Shown here one piece after another: positions 50,595-58,455 of a stretch of DNA of 64,000 bases. Source of the DNA: Kribbella pratensis. Lineage in GTDB: Bacteria; Actinomycetota; Actinomycetes; Propionibacteriales; Kribbellaceae. Made by a program: the position numbers and the translations under genes. The notes beneath the pieces were generated by a model. The model made no database searches and had not been told where the DNA came from. It worked only from the letters and a program-made list of their open reading frames with translations. How positions within the stretch are numbered: the stretch's first letter is position 1; the number at the start of each line of letters is the position of its first letter. Location of the stretch: positions 620,001 to 684,000 of the forward strand of contig NZ_SODU01000002.1 of the NCBI RefSeq assembly GCF_004366075.1, in the 5' to 3' direction.

Positions 50595-51455
50595 TCAGCG
50601 TTCGACGAGTTTCGCCAGATCCTGTGCGATGGAGTCGAGGTAAGTGGTCTCGCCTATCGACTGGAACCAGTCCCATAGCTCGAGCGAGTGATAGAGCCGG
50701 TAGAGGTCGATCCGGTCCTCGGGTACGGCGCCGTAGCCGTCGGTGAGGCCGGCGAGCTTCTCGGGGTTGTCGTGGGCGGAGTACTGGATCGTCTTCGCGA
50801 GATCGATGAGTGGATCGGCGGCGATCGCGTTCTCCACGTCGATGAAACCGTTCACGCGCCAGGTGGTCGGATCCACGAGGATGTTGCCTTCGTGGAAGTC
50901 GTTGTGACACAGGACGGCTGCCCGGTTGTCCGCGAACAGGTGCGCGTGCTGTTCGACGTGGGCCGTGATCCCGGCGTGCAGCTTCGGGTCACCGCCGAGC
51001 TGCTCGAACTCCTGCAGCTTCTTCGCGAACTGCCGCCGCATGTACTGATCGTTGTCCGGCAGCGGGTCGAGGATCTGATCGGTCAGATAGCCGTACGCCG
51101 GTTGCGCGATGCGGTGAACGCGCTGCAACAGCTCGCCGAGTTGCGCGTACATCGCCCGCCAATCGGGCGGCTCGGCCTCGGACAGCGGAACGCCGTCGAC
51201 CTTCGACAGCATCGTGACGCCGTCGCCGACGTGCATCACCCGTGGGATCGAGCCGGTGAGCTCCTGCTCCAGCATCCCGTAGACGTGTACTTCTTTCGCC
51301 TGCTTCCAGAGCCACTCCGGCGCGTAGACCTTCACGATCACCGGGTCTGCGGACGTGCGCACCTCGTACACGGTGCTCAACTGCCCGCCGGTGCGCTCCA
51401 CAACCTCGCTGACGTCGAGGCCGATGACGTCCCTCACCAGCTGCGCGACATCCAT
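50595..51455 (-). CDS. Aminoglycoside phosphotransferase (APH)-fold kinase-like protein
   Basis: A 286-residue protein with a choline/aminoglycoside kinase fold. IVKVYAPEW holds the ATP lysine, VLCHNDFHEGNILVD the catalytic loop (HND...N), and NGFIDVENA the metal-binding Asp. Substrates of this superfamily are diverse (aminoglycosides, homoserine, choline, fructosamine), so a resistance role is not implied. ATG 51455 is 6 nt after a TAAGTT on the minus strand. Confidence 0.87.
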   Translation of the reverse strand: MDVAQLVRDVIGLDVSEVVERTGGQLSTVYEVRTSADPVIVKVYAPEWLWKQAKEVHVYGMLEQELTGSIPRVMHVGDGVTMLSKVDGVPLSEAEPPDWRAMYAQLGELLQRVHRIAQPAYGYLTDQILDPLPDNDQYMRRQFAKKLQEFEQLGGDPKLHAGITAHVEQHAHLFADNRAAVLCHNDFHEGNILVDPTTWRVNGFIDVENAIAADPLIDLAKTIQYSAHDNPEKLAGLTDGYGAVPEDRIDLYRLYHSLELWDWFQSIGETTYLDSIAQDLAKLVER

Positions 51456-51461
51456 GCGTCG

Positions 51462-51467
51462 AACTTA
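51462..51467 (-). promoter_or_regulatory. -10 element, leaderless type (TAAGTT)
   Basis: Minus-strand TAAGTT is 6 nt before ATG 51455. Confidence 0.45.
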
Positions 51468-51487
51468 TTGTCGACGTCCAGCGGTTT

Positions 51488-52027
51488 TCAGCCGTCTAGG
51501 TCCGACCAGGTGTCGACGTCGTCGCCTGCGTGGGTCGGTTCGGTCCAGGCGAGGTCGAGGCCGGCGAGCGTACGGCGTACCGACTTGTCTCTCGGGTCGC
51601 CTACGTCGTGGATCGCCTTCGCCAACGCGGTACGCCGGTACGCGGCCGCGAGCTGCTGCTCCCGGCCGTCGGTGTCGCGCAGCCCGTAACCGTCGTGCTC
51701 CGCGAGCCCCTGGACGAGCGTCGTCACGTCGGCCTCGGTGATCCACGGCAGGTCACAACTCACCACCACGACGACCGGTGCCGTCCCATGCTGGAGTCCG
51801 GCCGCCAGCCCCGCTACTGGCCCGCCCGACGGCGGGTCCTCAACCGTCCAGTCCACTTCCCGGTACGTCGTACGCACCGGGCCCACGACCACAGTCGAGG
51901 CGGCCCCTGCCGTCGCCGTCAACACCCGGTCCAGCAACGACAGCCCGTCGAGCACGAGCATCGCCTTGTCCACACCACCGAACCGAGTGGACCCGCCCCC
52001 CGCCAGCACCACCACGTCGAACTCCAC
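51488..52027 (-). CDS. mobA: MobA-like molybdenum cofactor guanylyltransferase / NTP transferase
   Basis: A 179-residue nucleotidyltransferase. VVLAGGGSTRFGGVDKAML is the GTP-binding signature, VVSCDLPWITEADV the metal-binding aspartate and GGPVAGLAAGL the next loop. The family attaches GMP to molybdopterin; some members transfer CMP or AMP or act on other cofactors. GTG 52027 is used since residues before it in frame are not family-like. It stands beside a nitrilase gene that reads in the opposite direction. Confidence 0.8.
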   Translation of the reverse strand: MEFDVVVLAGGGSTRFGGVDKAMLVLDGLSLLDRVLTATAGAASTVVVGPVRTTYREVDWTVEDPPSGGPVAGLAAGLQHGTAPVVVVVSCDLPWITEADVTTLVQGLAEHDGYGLRDTDGREQQLAAAYRRTALAKAIHDVGDPRDKSVRRTLAGLDLAWTEPTHAGDDVDTWSDLDG

Positions 52028-52107
52028 CGCAGCAGTCTCGCACCTGTCCGGCGCCACCTGCGCGGTGCGGCTGAGGCGCCGCGAGTTTTCTGCGGCACCA
52101 TGGAGAG

Positions 52108-52899
52108 ATGAGGATTGCCGTGGTGCAGACCGCCAGTAGCTACGACAAGGTCGCCAACCGGGACGCGGTCAGCCGTCTGGTCGCGGACGCCGCGCAGGGC
52201 GGGCCTGACCTCGTGGTGCTGCCGGAGGCGATGATGTCCGACTTCGCGGTCGAGGGGGAGTCGGTGGCGGAGGCTGCCGAGGCGCTCGACGGCGAGTTCG
52301 TCACTACGCTCCGGAAGGCTGCGGTCGAGCACGGCGTGGCGATCGTGGCGGGGATGTTCGAACGCAGCTGCGACCAGCATCGTCCGTACAACACACTCCT
52401 GGCTGTCGGCGCGGACGGCGCACTGCTCGGCGCCTATCGCAAGATCCACCTGTACGACGCGTTCGGGTACAAGGAGTCCGACCAGCTGACACCTGGTGAC
52501 GTAGCCCCGGTTGTGGTCCAGATCGGCGACCACTCGCTCGGTCTGATGACCTGCTACGACCTGCGCTTCCCAGAGCTCTCCCGCGCGCTTGTCGACGCAG
52601 GCGCCGAGGTGCTCGTCGTCCCGGCCGCCTGGGTCCGTGGACCGCTTAAGGAGCACCACTGGACCACACTGCTCACCGCCCGTGCTGTGGAGAACACCTG
52701 CTACGTCGCAGCGGCTGCACAGAACGGCAAGAAGTACTGCGGTCTCAGCCAGGTCATCGACCCGCAGGGCATCGCACTGGCGTCCGTGGGTGAGGCAGAC
52801 GGGCATGCGTTCGCTGAGATCTCAGCCGAGCGACTGGCCGACGTACGCAAGCGCAACCCGTCCCTGCAGAACCGTCGGTACTCAGTCACTCCTCGCTGA
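52108..52899 (+). CDS. Carbon-nitrogen hydrolase (nitrilase superfamily)
   Basis: A 263-residue amidase. The Glu-Lys-Cys triad is visible in VVLPEAMMSD, YRKIHLYDAFG and LMTCYDLRFPE. FGYKESDQLTPGD suggests the Nit/omega-amidase-like branch, which hydrolyses deaminated glutathione or alpha-keto-acid amides. GGAGAG precedes ATG 52108. It is the sole gene of its unit. Confidence 0.9.
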   Translation: MRIAVVQTASSYDKVANRDAVSRLVADAAQGGPDLVVLPEAMMSDFAVEGESVAEAAEALDGEFVTTLRKAAVEHGVAIVAGMFERSCDQHRPYNTLLAVGADGALLGAYRKIHLYDAFGYKESDQLTPGDVAPVVVQIGDHSLGLMTCYDLRFPELSRALVDAGAEVLVVPAAWVRGPLKEHHWTTLLTARAVENTCYVAAAAQNGKKYCGLSQVIDPQGIALASVGEADGHAFAEISAERLADVRKRNPSLQNRRYSVTPR

Positions 52900-52941
52900 C
52901 CAGTGCGCGGACCGGCTGGCCCGAGGAACTCACTGACCCGT

Positions 52942-52947
52942 TAGCCT
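52942..52947 (+). promoter_or_regulatory. -10 element, leaderless type (TAGCCT)
   Basis: TAGCCT is 6 nt before GTG 52954. Confidence 0.45.
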
Positions 52948-52953
52948 CCTGGC

Positions 52954-54021
52954 GTGGCGGATGGGTTTGATCTGGAGCATCACGGCGATCTCGAGGTCGG
53001 TGAGGGGCTGGTCGACCTCGCCGTCAACGTCCGCACGGGCACACCCCCGTCCTGGTTGCTCGACGCGATCACAGCGAGTCTGACCGATCTGGCGGCGTAC
53101 CCACGGCAGGACGCCGCCGTTGCCGCGGTCGCGCACCGGCATGGTGTCGCGGCGGACCGGGTGCTGCTGACCGCGGGGGCTGCGGAGGCGTTCGTGCTGA
53201 TAGCGCGGGCGTTCCGGCCGCGGCATCCGGTCGTGGTTCACCCACAGTTCACGGAGCCCGAGGCGGCGTTGCGTTCGGCCGGGCACCTGGTCGACCGGGT
53301 GATCCTGCGGCCCAAGGACGGGTTCACGCTGGACCCGTCCGCCGTACCGGCTGACGCTGATCTCGTTGTCATTGGTAACCCCACCAACCCGACATCGGTG
53401 CTGCACCGCGCCGACGGCCTGCGCGAACTGGCGCGACCCGACCGGATCCTGGTCGTCGACGAGGCGTTCATGGACGCCGTACCCGATGAGCCCGAGTCGC
53501 TCGCCGGCGCGTCGATCCCCGGGCTGGTCGTGGTGCGGAGCCTGACGAAAACGTGGGGACTCGCGGGACTGCGGGTCGGGTACGTCATCGCCGGCGCGGG
53601 TCTGATCGAGCAGCTGGCCGCGGTCCAACCGCACTGGCCGGTGTCCACTCCTGCGCTTGCGGCGGCAATTGCCTGCAGCAACGAGCGTGCCGTCGCGGAA
53701 GCGGCCCAGGCTGCGCTCGACATCGAACGCCAACGTGTCCATCTGCTTGACAGTCTCGGAACGGTCAGCGGACTTTCGACGTACGGCGTGGCGCGGGCTC
53801 CGTTCGTTCTCGTTCACGTTCCGGGGGCCGCGGAGGTGCGGGAATCCCTGCGTGCACAGGGGTTTGCGGTACGGCGTGGAGACACGTTCCCGGGACTCGG
53901 GCCGGACTGGTTGCGGGTCGCCGTACGGCCTGAGGACGTGACCGACGGGTTCGTGAAGGTGCTGTCGGAGCTGCTGCCGTCCAATCGAGTTGGCGCTGTA
54001 ACGCGCGTGGGGTTTAGCTGA
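52954..54021 (+). CDS. PLP-dependent aminotransferase, CobC/Rv2231c-like
   Basis: A 355-residue fold-type I PLP enzyme. Pyridoxal lysine lies in VVRSLTKTWGLAGLRVGYV. Other landmarks are LLTAGAAEAFVLIARAFRP, VIGNPTNPTSVLHRADGLR and VDEAFMDAVP. It is closest to histidinol-phosphate/threonine-phosphate decarboxylase-like CobC proteins as I remember them. No cobalamin genes are near, so its role in B12 synthesis is unproven. GTG 52954 follows a leaderless -10. Confidence 0.85.
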   Translation: MADGFDLEHHGDLEVGEGLVDLAVNVRTGTPPSWLLDAITASLTDLAAYPRQDAAVAAVAHRHGVAADRVLLTAGAAEAFVLIARAFRPRHPVVVHPQFTEPEAALRSAGHLVDRVILRPKDGFTLDPSAVPADADLVVIGNPTNPTSVLHRADGLRELARPDRILVVDEAFMDAVPDEPESLAGASIPGLVVVRSLTKTWGLAGLRVGYVIAGAGLIEQLAAVQPHWPVSTPALAAAIACSNERAVAEAAQAALDIERQRVHLLDSLGTVSGLSTYGVARAPFVLVHVPGAAEVRESLRAQGFAVRRGDTFPGLGPDWLRVAVRPEDVTDGFVKVLSELLPSNRVGAVTRVGFS

Positions 54022-54105
54022 GGTCCTCTTTGCGCACAAGATGACCAGTGCCCCGGTTGGTATTCCCTGGGCAACTTTCTGGCCGTTCGCGAAGGGAGCA
54101 GCACA

Positions 54106-54639
54106 ATGGGTCTCAACGATGACGACATGAACACCTCGTCCGAAGGTGGCGAGGGCGGCGGCGAGTACGGAGGCTCGAGCGGCTCGACCGCCGCACCCGG
54201 CGGCGGGGGCGGCGGGTACGGCGAAGAAGGTCCGGCCGACGGTGGCGCGTCGCAGGGCACCCAGGACGGCGGCGCCGACGGTGGCGCTGACGGCGGCGCC
54301 GACGGTGGCGCTGACGGTGGTGCCGGTGGAGGCGGCGGCTACGGCGAAGGTCCGGCCGACGGTGGCGCCTCACAGGGCACTCAGGACGGTGGCGCCGACG
54401 GTGGTGCCGGTGAAGGCGGCGGCTACGGCGAGGGCCCGGCTGACGGCGGCGCGTCGCAGGGCACCCAGGACGGTGGCGCTGACGGCGGCGCTGCGGGCGG
54501 GGCCGGCGAAGGTACCGCGGACGGCGGCGCGAACCCCAGCGGGACCGATGGCGGTGCTGACGGTGGCGCGGGCGGCTCTGATGGTGGTGCCGATGGTGGC
54601 GCGGACGGCGGCGCCGGCGGGAACTCCGGAAGCTGGTGA
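54106..54639 (+). CDS. Acidic Asp-Gly-Gly-Ala repeat protein, candidate substrate of the coupled oxygenase
   Basis: A 177-residue low-complexity protein with no Cys, Lys, Arg or His. It contains 18 DGGA tetrapeptides. Three copies of a longer unit begin at residues ~38, 79 and 107, with the core YGEGPADGGASQGTQDGGAD (first copy YGEEGP). The first ~25 residues (MGLNDDDMNTSSEGGEG) are a non-repetitive leader and the protein ends GGNSGSW. RBS GGGAG lies 6-9 nt before ATG 54106. The stop overlaps the start of a JmjC oxygenase (GTGA). Translational coupling suggests it is a substrate or partner of that enzyme. No homologue family is recognised. Confidence 0.82.
   Translation: MGLNDDDMNTSSEGGEGGGEYGGSSGSTAAPGGGGGGYGEEGPADGGASQGTQDGGADGGADGGADGGADGGAGGGGGYGEGPADGGASQGTQDGGADGGAGEGGGYGEGPADGGASQGTQDGGADGGAAGGAGEGTADGGANPSGTDGGADGGAGGSDGGADGGADGGAGGNSGSW
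54226..54519 (+). repeat. In-frame tandem repeats within the DGGA protein gene
   Basis: Three diverged copies encode YGE(E)GPADGGASQGTQDGGADGGA. Between and after them are short GAC-GGC/GGT-GGC-GCC/GCT arrays encoding DGGA. The copies differ at many third positions, so the protein repeat appears to be conserved by selection rather than being a recent DNA slippage product. Confidence 0.75.
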
Positions 54640-55937
54640 CCACTGTGCCGGAGGCCGGGCAGTTCCCGCAGAACAACCATCCGGCCGCGCAGTCGGCGGC
54701 CGATGGCGGTGAGCAGTTGCGAGACGACCGCCCGGCACTCCGGCGCTGTGTGGCGGGGGATCTGGACGAATTCGCCAACTCCTACTGGGGTTCGCGGGCA
54801 CTCTTGTCCCACGGCCCCGACCTCCCCGCGCCGTACGACGACCTGTTCAGTCTCGACGCCGTGGACGAACTGCTGTCGCGCCGCGGCCTACGGACGCCGT
54901 TCCTGCGGATCGCGAAGAACGGGTCGGTGGTCGGAGACAGCCAGTTCACCGGACCAGCTGGTGCCGGCGCGGAGATCGCGGACCAGGTACGAGACGACAA
55001 GGTAGCCGCGCTGTTCGCCAGCGGGCACACCGTCGTCCTGCAGGCACTGCACCGGACCTGGCCGGCATTGGTCGACTTCTCCACCCAGCTGTCCGCGGAC
55101 GCTGGTCACCCGGTGCAGATCAACGCGTACATCACTCCGGCCGAGTCGCAGGGGTTCTCCGCGCACTACGACGTACACGACGTGTTCGTATTGCAAGTAG
55201 CCGGCGAGAAGCATTGGACCATCCACGAGCCGGTTCATCTCGACCCGCTCCGCAACCAGCCGTGGACCGACCATGCACGGGCCGTTCAAGAGGCCGCCCG
55301 CGACCAGGCTACGGTGATCGACGAAGTCCTGCGGCGCGGTGATGCGCTGTACGTGCCGCGCGGCTTCCTGCACTCGGCCAAGGCGCTAGGTGGTGTGAGC
55401 GCACACCTGACGGTCGGGATACACACACTGACGCGCTACCTGCTCGTGCAGGAGCTGGCTGCCCTTGCTGCGGATCAGGCGTCCCTGCGCACCGCACTAC
55501 CTCTCGGCTTCGATCCTGGCGACCCGGAGCAACTAGCCCAGGTGCTGCCGCAAGTGGTCGAACTCTTCACGCAAGAGCTCCGTACGGCGACCCCGGACGC
55601 ATTGGCCAACCGCCTCCGCCGCCGTACCTGGTCGAGCAACCGCCCAGCTCCACTCCCACCGCTGGCGCACGCCGCGTCCATCACCTCCCTCGCCGTCGGT
55701 ACGACGGTCCGCCTCCGTGCCGGTCTCCGCTGCCGTCTCGTCCCCGGCGACCCGCTCGTCCTCCAACTCCCCGACCGAACCATTACCTTCCCGCCCGCCA
55801 CGACCGCAGCCGTCACGGAACTCGTCTCGGGCGCCGACTGCAAGGTGGGAAACCTCCCGGGCCTCGACGACGCCGACCAACTCGTCCTGGTCCGCCGCCT
55901 CCTCACCGAGGCAGTCCTGGTCGCCACGGCCCAGTGA
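54636..55937 (+). CDS. JmjC/cupin_4-type Fe(II)/2-oxoglutarate oxygenase (ROX-like)
   Basis: A 433-residue oxygenase. The JmjC core runs from about 90 to 265. NAYITPAESQGFSAHYDVHD holds metal ligands H177 and D179, VLQVAGEKHW holds K192 at the expected spacing for 2-oxoglutarate, and YVPRGFLHSAKAL gives H246. The C-terminal ~100 residues look like the winged helix of ribosomal oxygenases (YcfD, NO66, MINA53), which hydroxylate protein side chains. GTG 54636 overlaps the stop of the DGGA protein. It probably hydroxylates that protein or a ribosomal protein. Confidence 0.88.
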   Translation: MTTVPEAGQFPQNNHPAAQSAADGGEQLRDDRPALRRCVAGDLDEFANSYWGSRALLSHGPDLPAPYDDLFSLDAVDELLSRRGLRTPFLRIAKNGSVVGDSQFTGPAGAGAEIADQVRDDKVAALFASGHTVVLQALHRTWPALVDFSTQLSADAGHPVQINAYITPAESQGFSAHYDVHDVFVLQVAGEKHWTIHEPVHLDPLRNQPWTDHARAVQEAARDQATVIDEVLRRGDALYVPRGFLHSAKALGGVSAHLTVGIHTLTRYLLVQELAALAADQASLRTALPLGFDPGDPEQLAQVLPQVVELFTQELRTATPDALANRLRRRTWSSNRPAPLPPLAHAASITSLAVGTTVRLRAGLRCRLVPGDPLVLQLPDRTITFPPATTAAVTELVSGADCKVGNLPGLDDADQLVLVRRLLTEAVLVATAQ

Positions 55938-55980
55938 CCACGGCCCAGTGACCACGGCCCAGCGACCACGGCCCAGTGAC
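55925..55980 (+). repeat. 14-bp tandem repeat, four copies
   Basis: CACGGCCCAGTGAC repeats at 55925, 55939, 55953 (one T-to-C change) and 55967. The oxygenase stop codon is in the first copy. It ends 54 bp before the next gene. Confidence 0.9.
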
Positions 55981-56019
55981 CATCGCGGGTGACCATCTGC
56001 TAGCTGAAGTCGGCGACCG

Positions 56020-56025
56020 TATCGT
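56020..56025 (+). promoter_or_regulatory. -10 element, leaderless type (TATCGT)
   Basis: TATCGT is 8 nt before GTG 56034. Confidence 0.4.
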
Positions 56026-56033
56026 GAGGTGGC

Positions 56034-56975
56034 GTGGACCTCGGTGACATCAGATACCGACCGGAGACCGGCTGCGCGGCGCAGGCTGACCTCCGTCACG
56101 ACTCCCTGACCGCGACCGCTCCGCCGGCCGAGCGCTGGCTCCTCATCGAGTCCCGCTCCGCCTGGCCCCGCCAAGCTCTGACCTCCCTTCGAAACAGCTC
56201 GTCCGGTGCCGAACTGGGTGATGTCGTTGCGCGCCGATGCCGCGAGTTGAGCATCCGGCCCGTACTGATCCGCCGGTACGGCCGGGTCGATCGGACTGGT
56301 CCCCGGCGCTGGGGACTGGTGGACTGCCGCCCCGGCCGCGAACTCGTTCGCTGGGGCGACCTGCCGACGGACGAACACCTACTGAACGTCCTCGCCGGCA
56401 AGGACCTGGGCCTGGTGAGCACTGCGCCGGTCTACCTCGTGTGCACGCACGGCCGACACGACGCGTGCTGCGCCGTCCGCGGACGCCCGGTCGCTGCGGC
56501 GCTGACTGCCGCCTACCCAGAACGCACCTGGGAATGCAGCCACATCGGCGGTGACCGATTCGCCGCGAACATTGTCGTGCTACCGCATGGCCTGTTCTAC
56601 GGGCACGTCGCACCGACCCGCGCCGTCGAACTCGCCAAGCAGTACGACGAGGGTGCCGTCGTACCCGATCTCCTCCGTGGATCAGGTGCGTTCGTCCCGC
56701 CCGTCCAAGCCGCCCAGCACTTCGCCCGCGCTGCGGGTCACTCACCCGCGGTCGACAACCTCCTTCCGCAAACCGTTGAAGTCATCGGCGAGCACCGCTG
56801 GCGAATCCTCCTCGCATCCACCAACGGAACGGCATCAGGATCTTCGCCGGCCCGGCGCCTGATCGCCGTCGAAGTCTCGGCCCGCCTCGACACCGTCGAC
56901 GCCCGCCTGACCTGCGCAGGTTCCTCTCCCGCCCAGATCCGTCACTTCGAACTCCACAACCTGACCACGGCCTGA
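56034..56975 (+). CDS. Sucrase/ferredoxin-like protein (thioredoxin-like [2Fe-2S])
   Basis: A 313-residue protein of the sucraseferredoxin-like family. VYLVCTHGRHDACCAVRGRP and WECSHIGGDRFAANIVVLP hold the conserved cysteine and histidine residues of a thioredoxin-like [2Fe-2S] domain. It starts 96 bp after the oxygenase in the same direction, from GTG 56034 behind a TATCGT -10, so it may form its own leaderless unit. It could deliver electrons to keep the oxygenase iron reduced, but this is inference. Its last 65 bp are duplicated in tandem. Confidence 0.87.
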   Translation: MDLGDIRYRPETGCAAQADLRHDSLTATAPPAERWLLIESRSAWPRQALTSLRNSSSGAELGDVVARRCRELSIRPVLIRRYGRVDRTGPRRWGLVDCRPGRELVRWGDLPTDEHLLNVLAGKDLGLVSTAPVYLVCTHGRHDACCAVRGRPVAAALTAAYPERTWECSHIGGDRFAANIVVLPHGLFYGHVAPTRAVELAKQYDEGAVVPDLLRGSGAFVPPVQAAQHFARAAGHSPAVDNLLPQTVEVIGEHRWRILLASTNGTASGSSPARRLIAVEVSARLDTVDARLTCAGSSPAQIRHFELHNLTTA

Positions 56976-57042
56976 CCTGCGCAGGTTCCTCTCCGGCCCA
57001 GATCCGTCACTTCGAACTCCACAACCTGACCACGGCCTGACC
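56905..57042 (+). repeat. 65-bp tandem duplication at the gene 3' end
   Basis: Copy one is 56905-56969, copy two 56970-57034, with one mismatch (56930 versus 56995), and a further 8 bp of a third copy follow. The stop codon (56973-56975) is at the start of copy two, so only copy one is coding. Confidence 0.92.
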
Positions 57043-57101
57043 CTGTTTTGACCACTGTTGCCCGCTGCCTGACGGCTACCGCCTGACCGTCACCTGAAGG
57101 G

Positions 57102-57701
57102 TCAGGTCGGGTCTGCCGGGCGATCCGAAGCGTGCTCGCCGTAGAAGGCTGACTGGCGCGCCATGATGTCGCGCATGGACGTACCGCGAGGTACGCCGTA
57201 CACCGTGCCCGGGAAGTCCAGGTCGCGCTGGATCTGCCACAGCTCCTCGTGCCGGTCGGGGGAGAAGAGCTGGGCCGGGTCGCCGACGGCGATCCATCCG
57301 ATCGGGAGGACCGTGCCTGCTTCCAGCCGCGAGTTCACGTGCAGCACGCTGTTGATCCGGAGCTCCGCGCCTGCGCCGGCGACAGAACCTGGGAACAACG
57401 CGGCGCCCGTGGCGATGAAGACTTCGTCCTCGACCGTGGCGCCGTTGACATGTGCATGGGGACCTATCAGGACCGCGTCGCCGATGAGCGCGGGATGATC
57501 GGCCCGGCCGCGCACCAGGGCGTTCTCCATCACCACACTGTTCTCACCGAGCCGGATCTCGCCGTTCTCCGCCGTCAGCACCGCACCGTGCAGGACCCTG
57601 CTGCCTTCGCCGAGGACGACGGCACCGCAGAGCACGGCCGATGGGGCGACGTACGCGGATTCGGGCACGACCGGTCGACGGCCGCGATGTTCCAGCAACA
57701 T
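57102..57701 (-). CDS. Gamma-carbonic anhydrase-like / hexapeptide transferase-fold protein
   Basis: A 199-residue left-handed beta-helix protein. Hexapeptide repeats run through VAPSAVLCGAVVLGEGSRV, IRLGENSVVMENALVRG, LIGPHAHVNGATV and VFIATGAALFPGS. H and N residues in HPALIGDAVLIGPHAHVNG resemble the metal-binding histidines of gamma-carbonic anhydrase (YrdA/PaaY-like), but activity is unproven. ATG 57701 is used because GAGAGGA lies 6 nt upstream. The longer frame from 57818 is not supported. Confidence 0.82.
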   Translation of the reverse strand: MLLEHRGRRPVVPESAYVAPSAVLCGAVVLGEGSRVLHGAVLTAENGEIRLGENSVVMENALVRGRADHPALIGDAVLIGPHAHVNGATVEDEVFIATGAALFPGSVAGAGAELRINSVLHVNSRLEAGTVLPIGWIAVGDPAQLFSPDRHEELWQIQRDLDFPGTVYGVPRGTSMRDIMARQSAFYGEHASDRPADPT

Positions 57702-57912
57702 CTGCTGTCCTCTCGTCGCGTGATCACCTCGCTCCAGCTTGTACCAAAGTCGGTTGTGCGGAATCTCCACTGCCCGGGCCCTCACAACCCGGGCGGCGGT
57801 GTCCTCCGGGCCGTCCACATCGGGGGTGGCAGGCTCGGTCCGGCGGACAATCCGGGTGGAGAACCGCGAACTGAGCCAACATTAGAACAGATGTTCGATC
57901 AGATGCAACGTA

Positions 57913-57961
57913 TCCTGACAGGTCAGGATGTGATGTCTCAGGACAACGGTGACGGTTCTGT
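57913..57961 (+). mobile_element. Left inverted sequence of an IS-like segment
   Basis: This 49-bp sequence, starting with the palindrome TCCTGACAGGTCAGGA, is matched in inverted orientation at 60002-60049 with about 41 of 49 positions identical. The core TCAGGACA-N-CGGTGAC resembles IS481-type element ends as I recall them. No transposase is present. Confidence 0.6.
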
Positions 57962-57977
57962 ATCAGGACAGCGGTGA

Positions 57978-58151
57978 CTATGGATGTGTCACGACTTCCG
58001 TGACGGTTCGGCCTGGTTTGGGCGTGGTCCACCGGGGTCTGCCGTTGCCGATGTAGGTCGTGCTGCTGGGTGCATCGTCGACCGTTCCATTGGCCCACAG
58101 GACCCGCCGACTTACGAAGTCGACCAGGACGCCGATGCCAACGATGATCAC
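57978..58151 (-). CDS. Doubtful small ORF of 57 residues
   Basis: GTG 58151 overlaps the stop of a further upstream minus-strand frame ending ERHEEALKDELGRPE (GTGA), which is a coding-like layout. The product starts IIVGIGVLVDFVSRRVLW, one membrane-like helix, and ends WTTPKPGRTVTEVVTHP. No family is recognised. It touches the left inverted sequence. It may be a gene remnant. Confidence 0.25.
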   Translation of the reverse strand: MIIVGIGVLVDFVSRRVLWANGTVDDAPSSTTYIGNGRPRWTTPKPGRTVTEVVTHP

Positions 58152-58455
58152 TCCGGGCGGCCAAGCTCATCCTTCAGGGCCTCTTCATGCCGCTCCGAGT
58201 GTGGTCGGGTTAGCGTGCAGTGGGGGCGCTGCGAGGCGATCGTCCGTGCTAAATTCGTGCGAAAGCGCGAGCTTAGTCTCTAGTCGGGGCGCAACGGCGC
58301 AAGACGCCGAAAGGGCAAGGCCCACCTACTCCAGCTCAACCCTGGGAGGGACGCCATGCCCATACTCGAAGCCGTCGCGGATGCCGGGCCACGACCACCC
58401 GACGCCGCGAAGCCCATCCTGCTCGACGCCGCGCGGCCGGTCCTGTGCGTTCGCA

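Noticed and set aside
54226..54519. Possible CRISPR-like array in the DGGA gene
   Set aside because: Repeats are in-frame, directly adjacent without unique spacers, and translate to a conserved peptide pattern.
54113..54778. Arg/His-rich minus-strand frame opposite the DGGA protein
   Set aside because: The RRHRHH-type composition is the expected complement of GAC-GGC-GGC-GCC repeats. The plus frame has a ribosome site and a coupled downstream gene.
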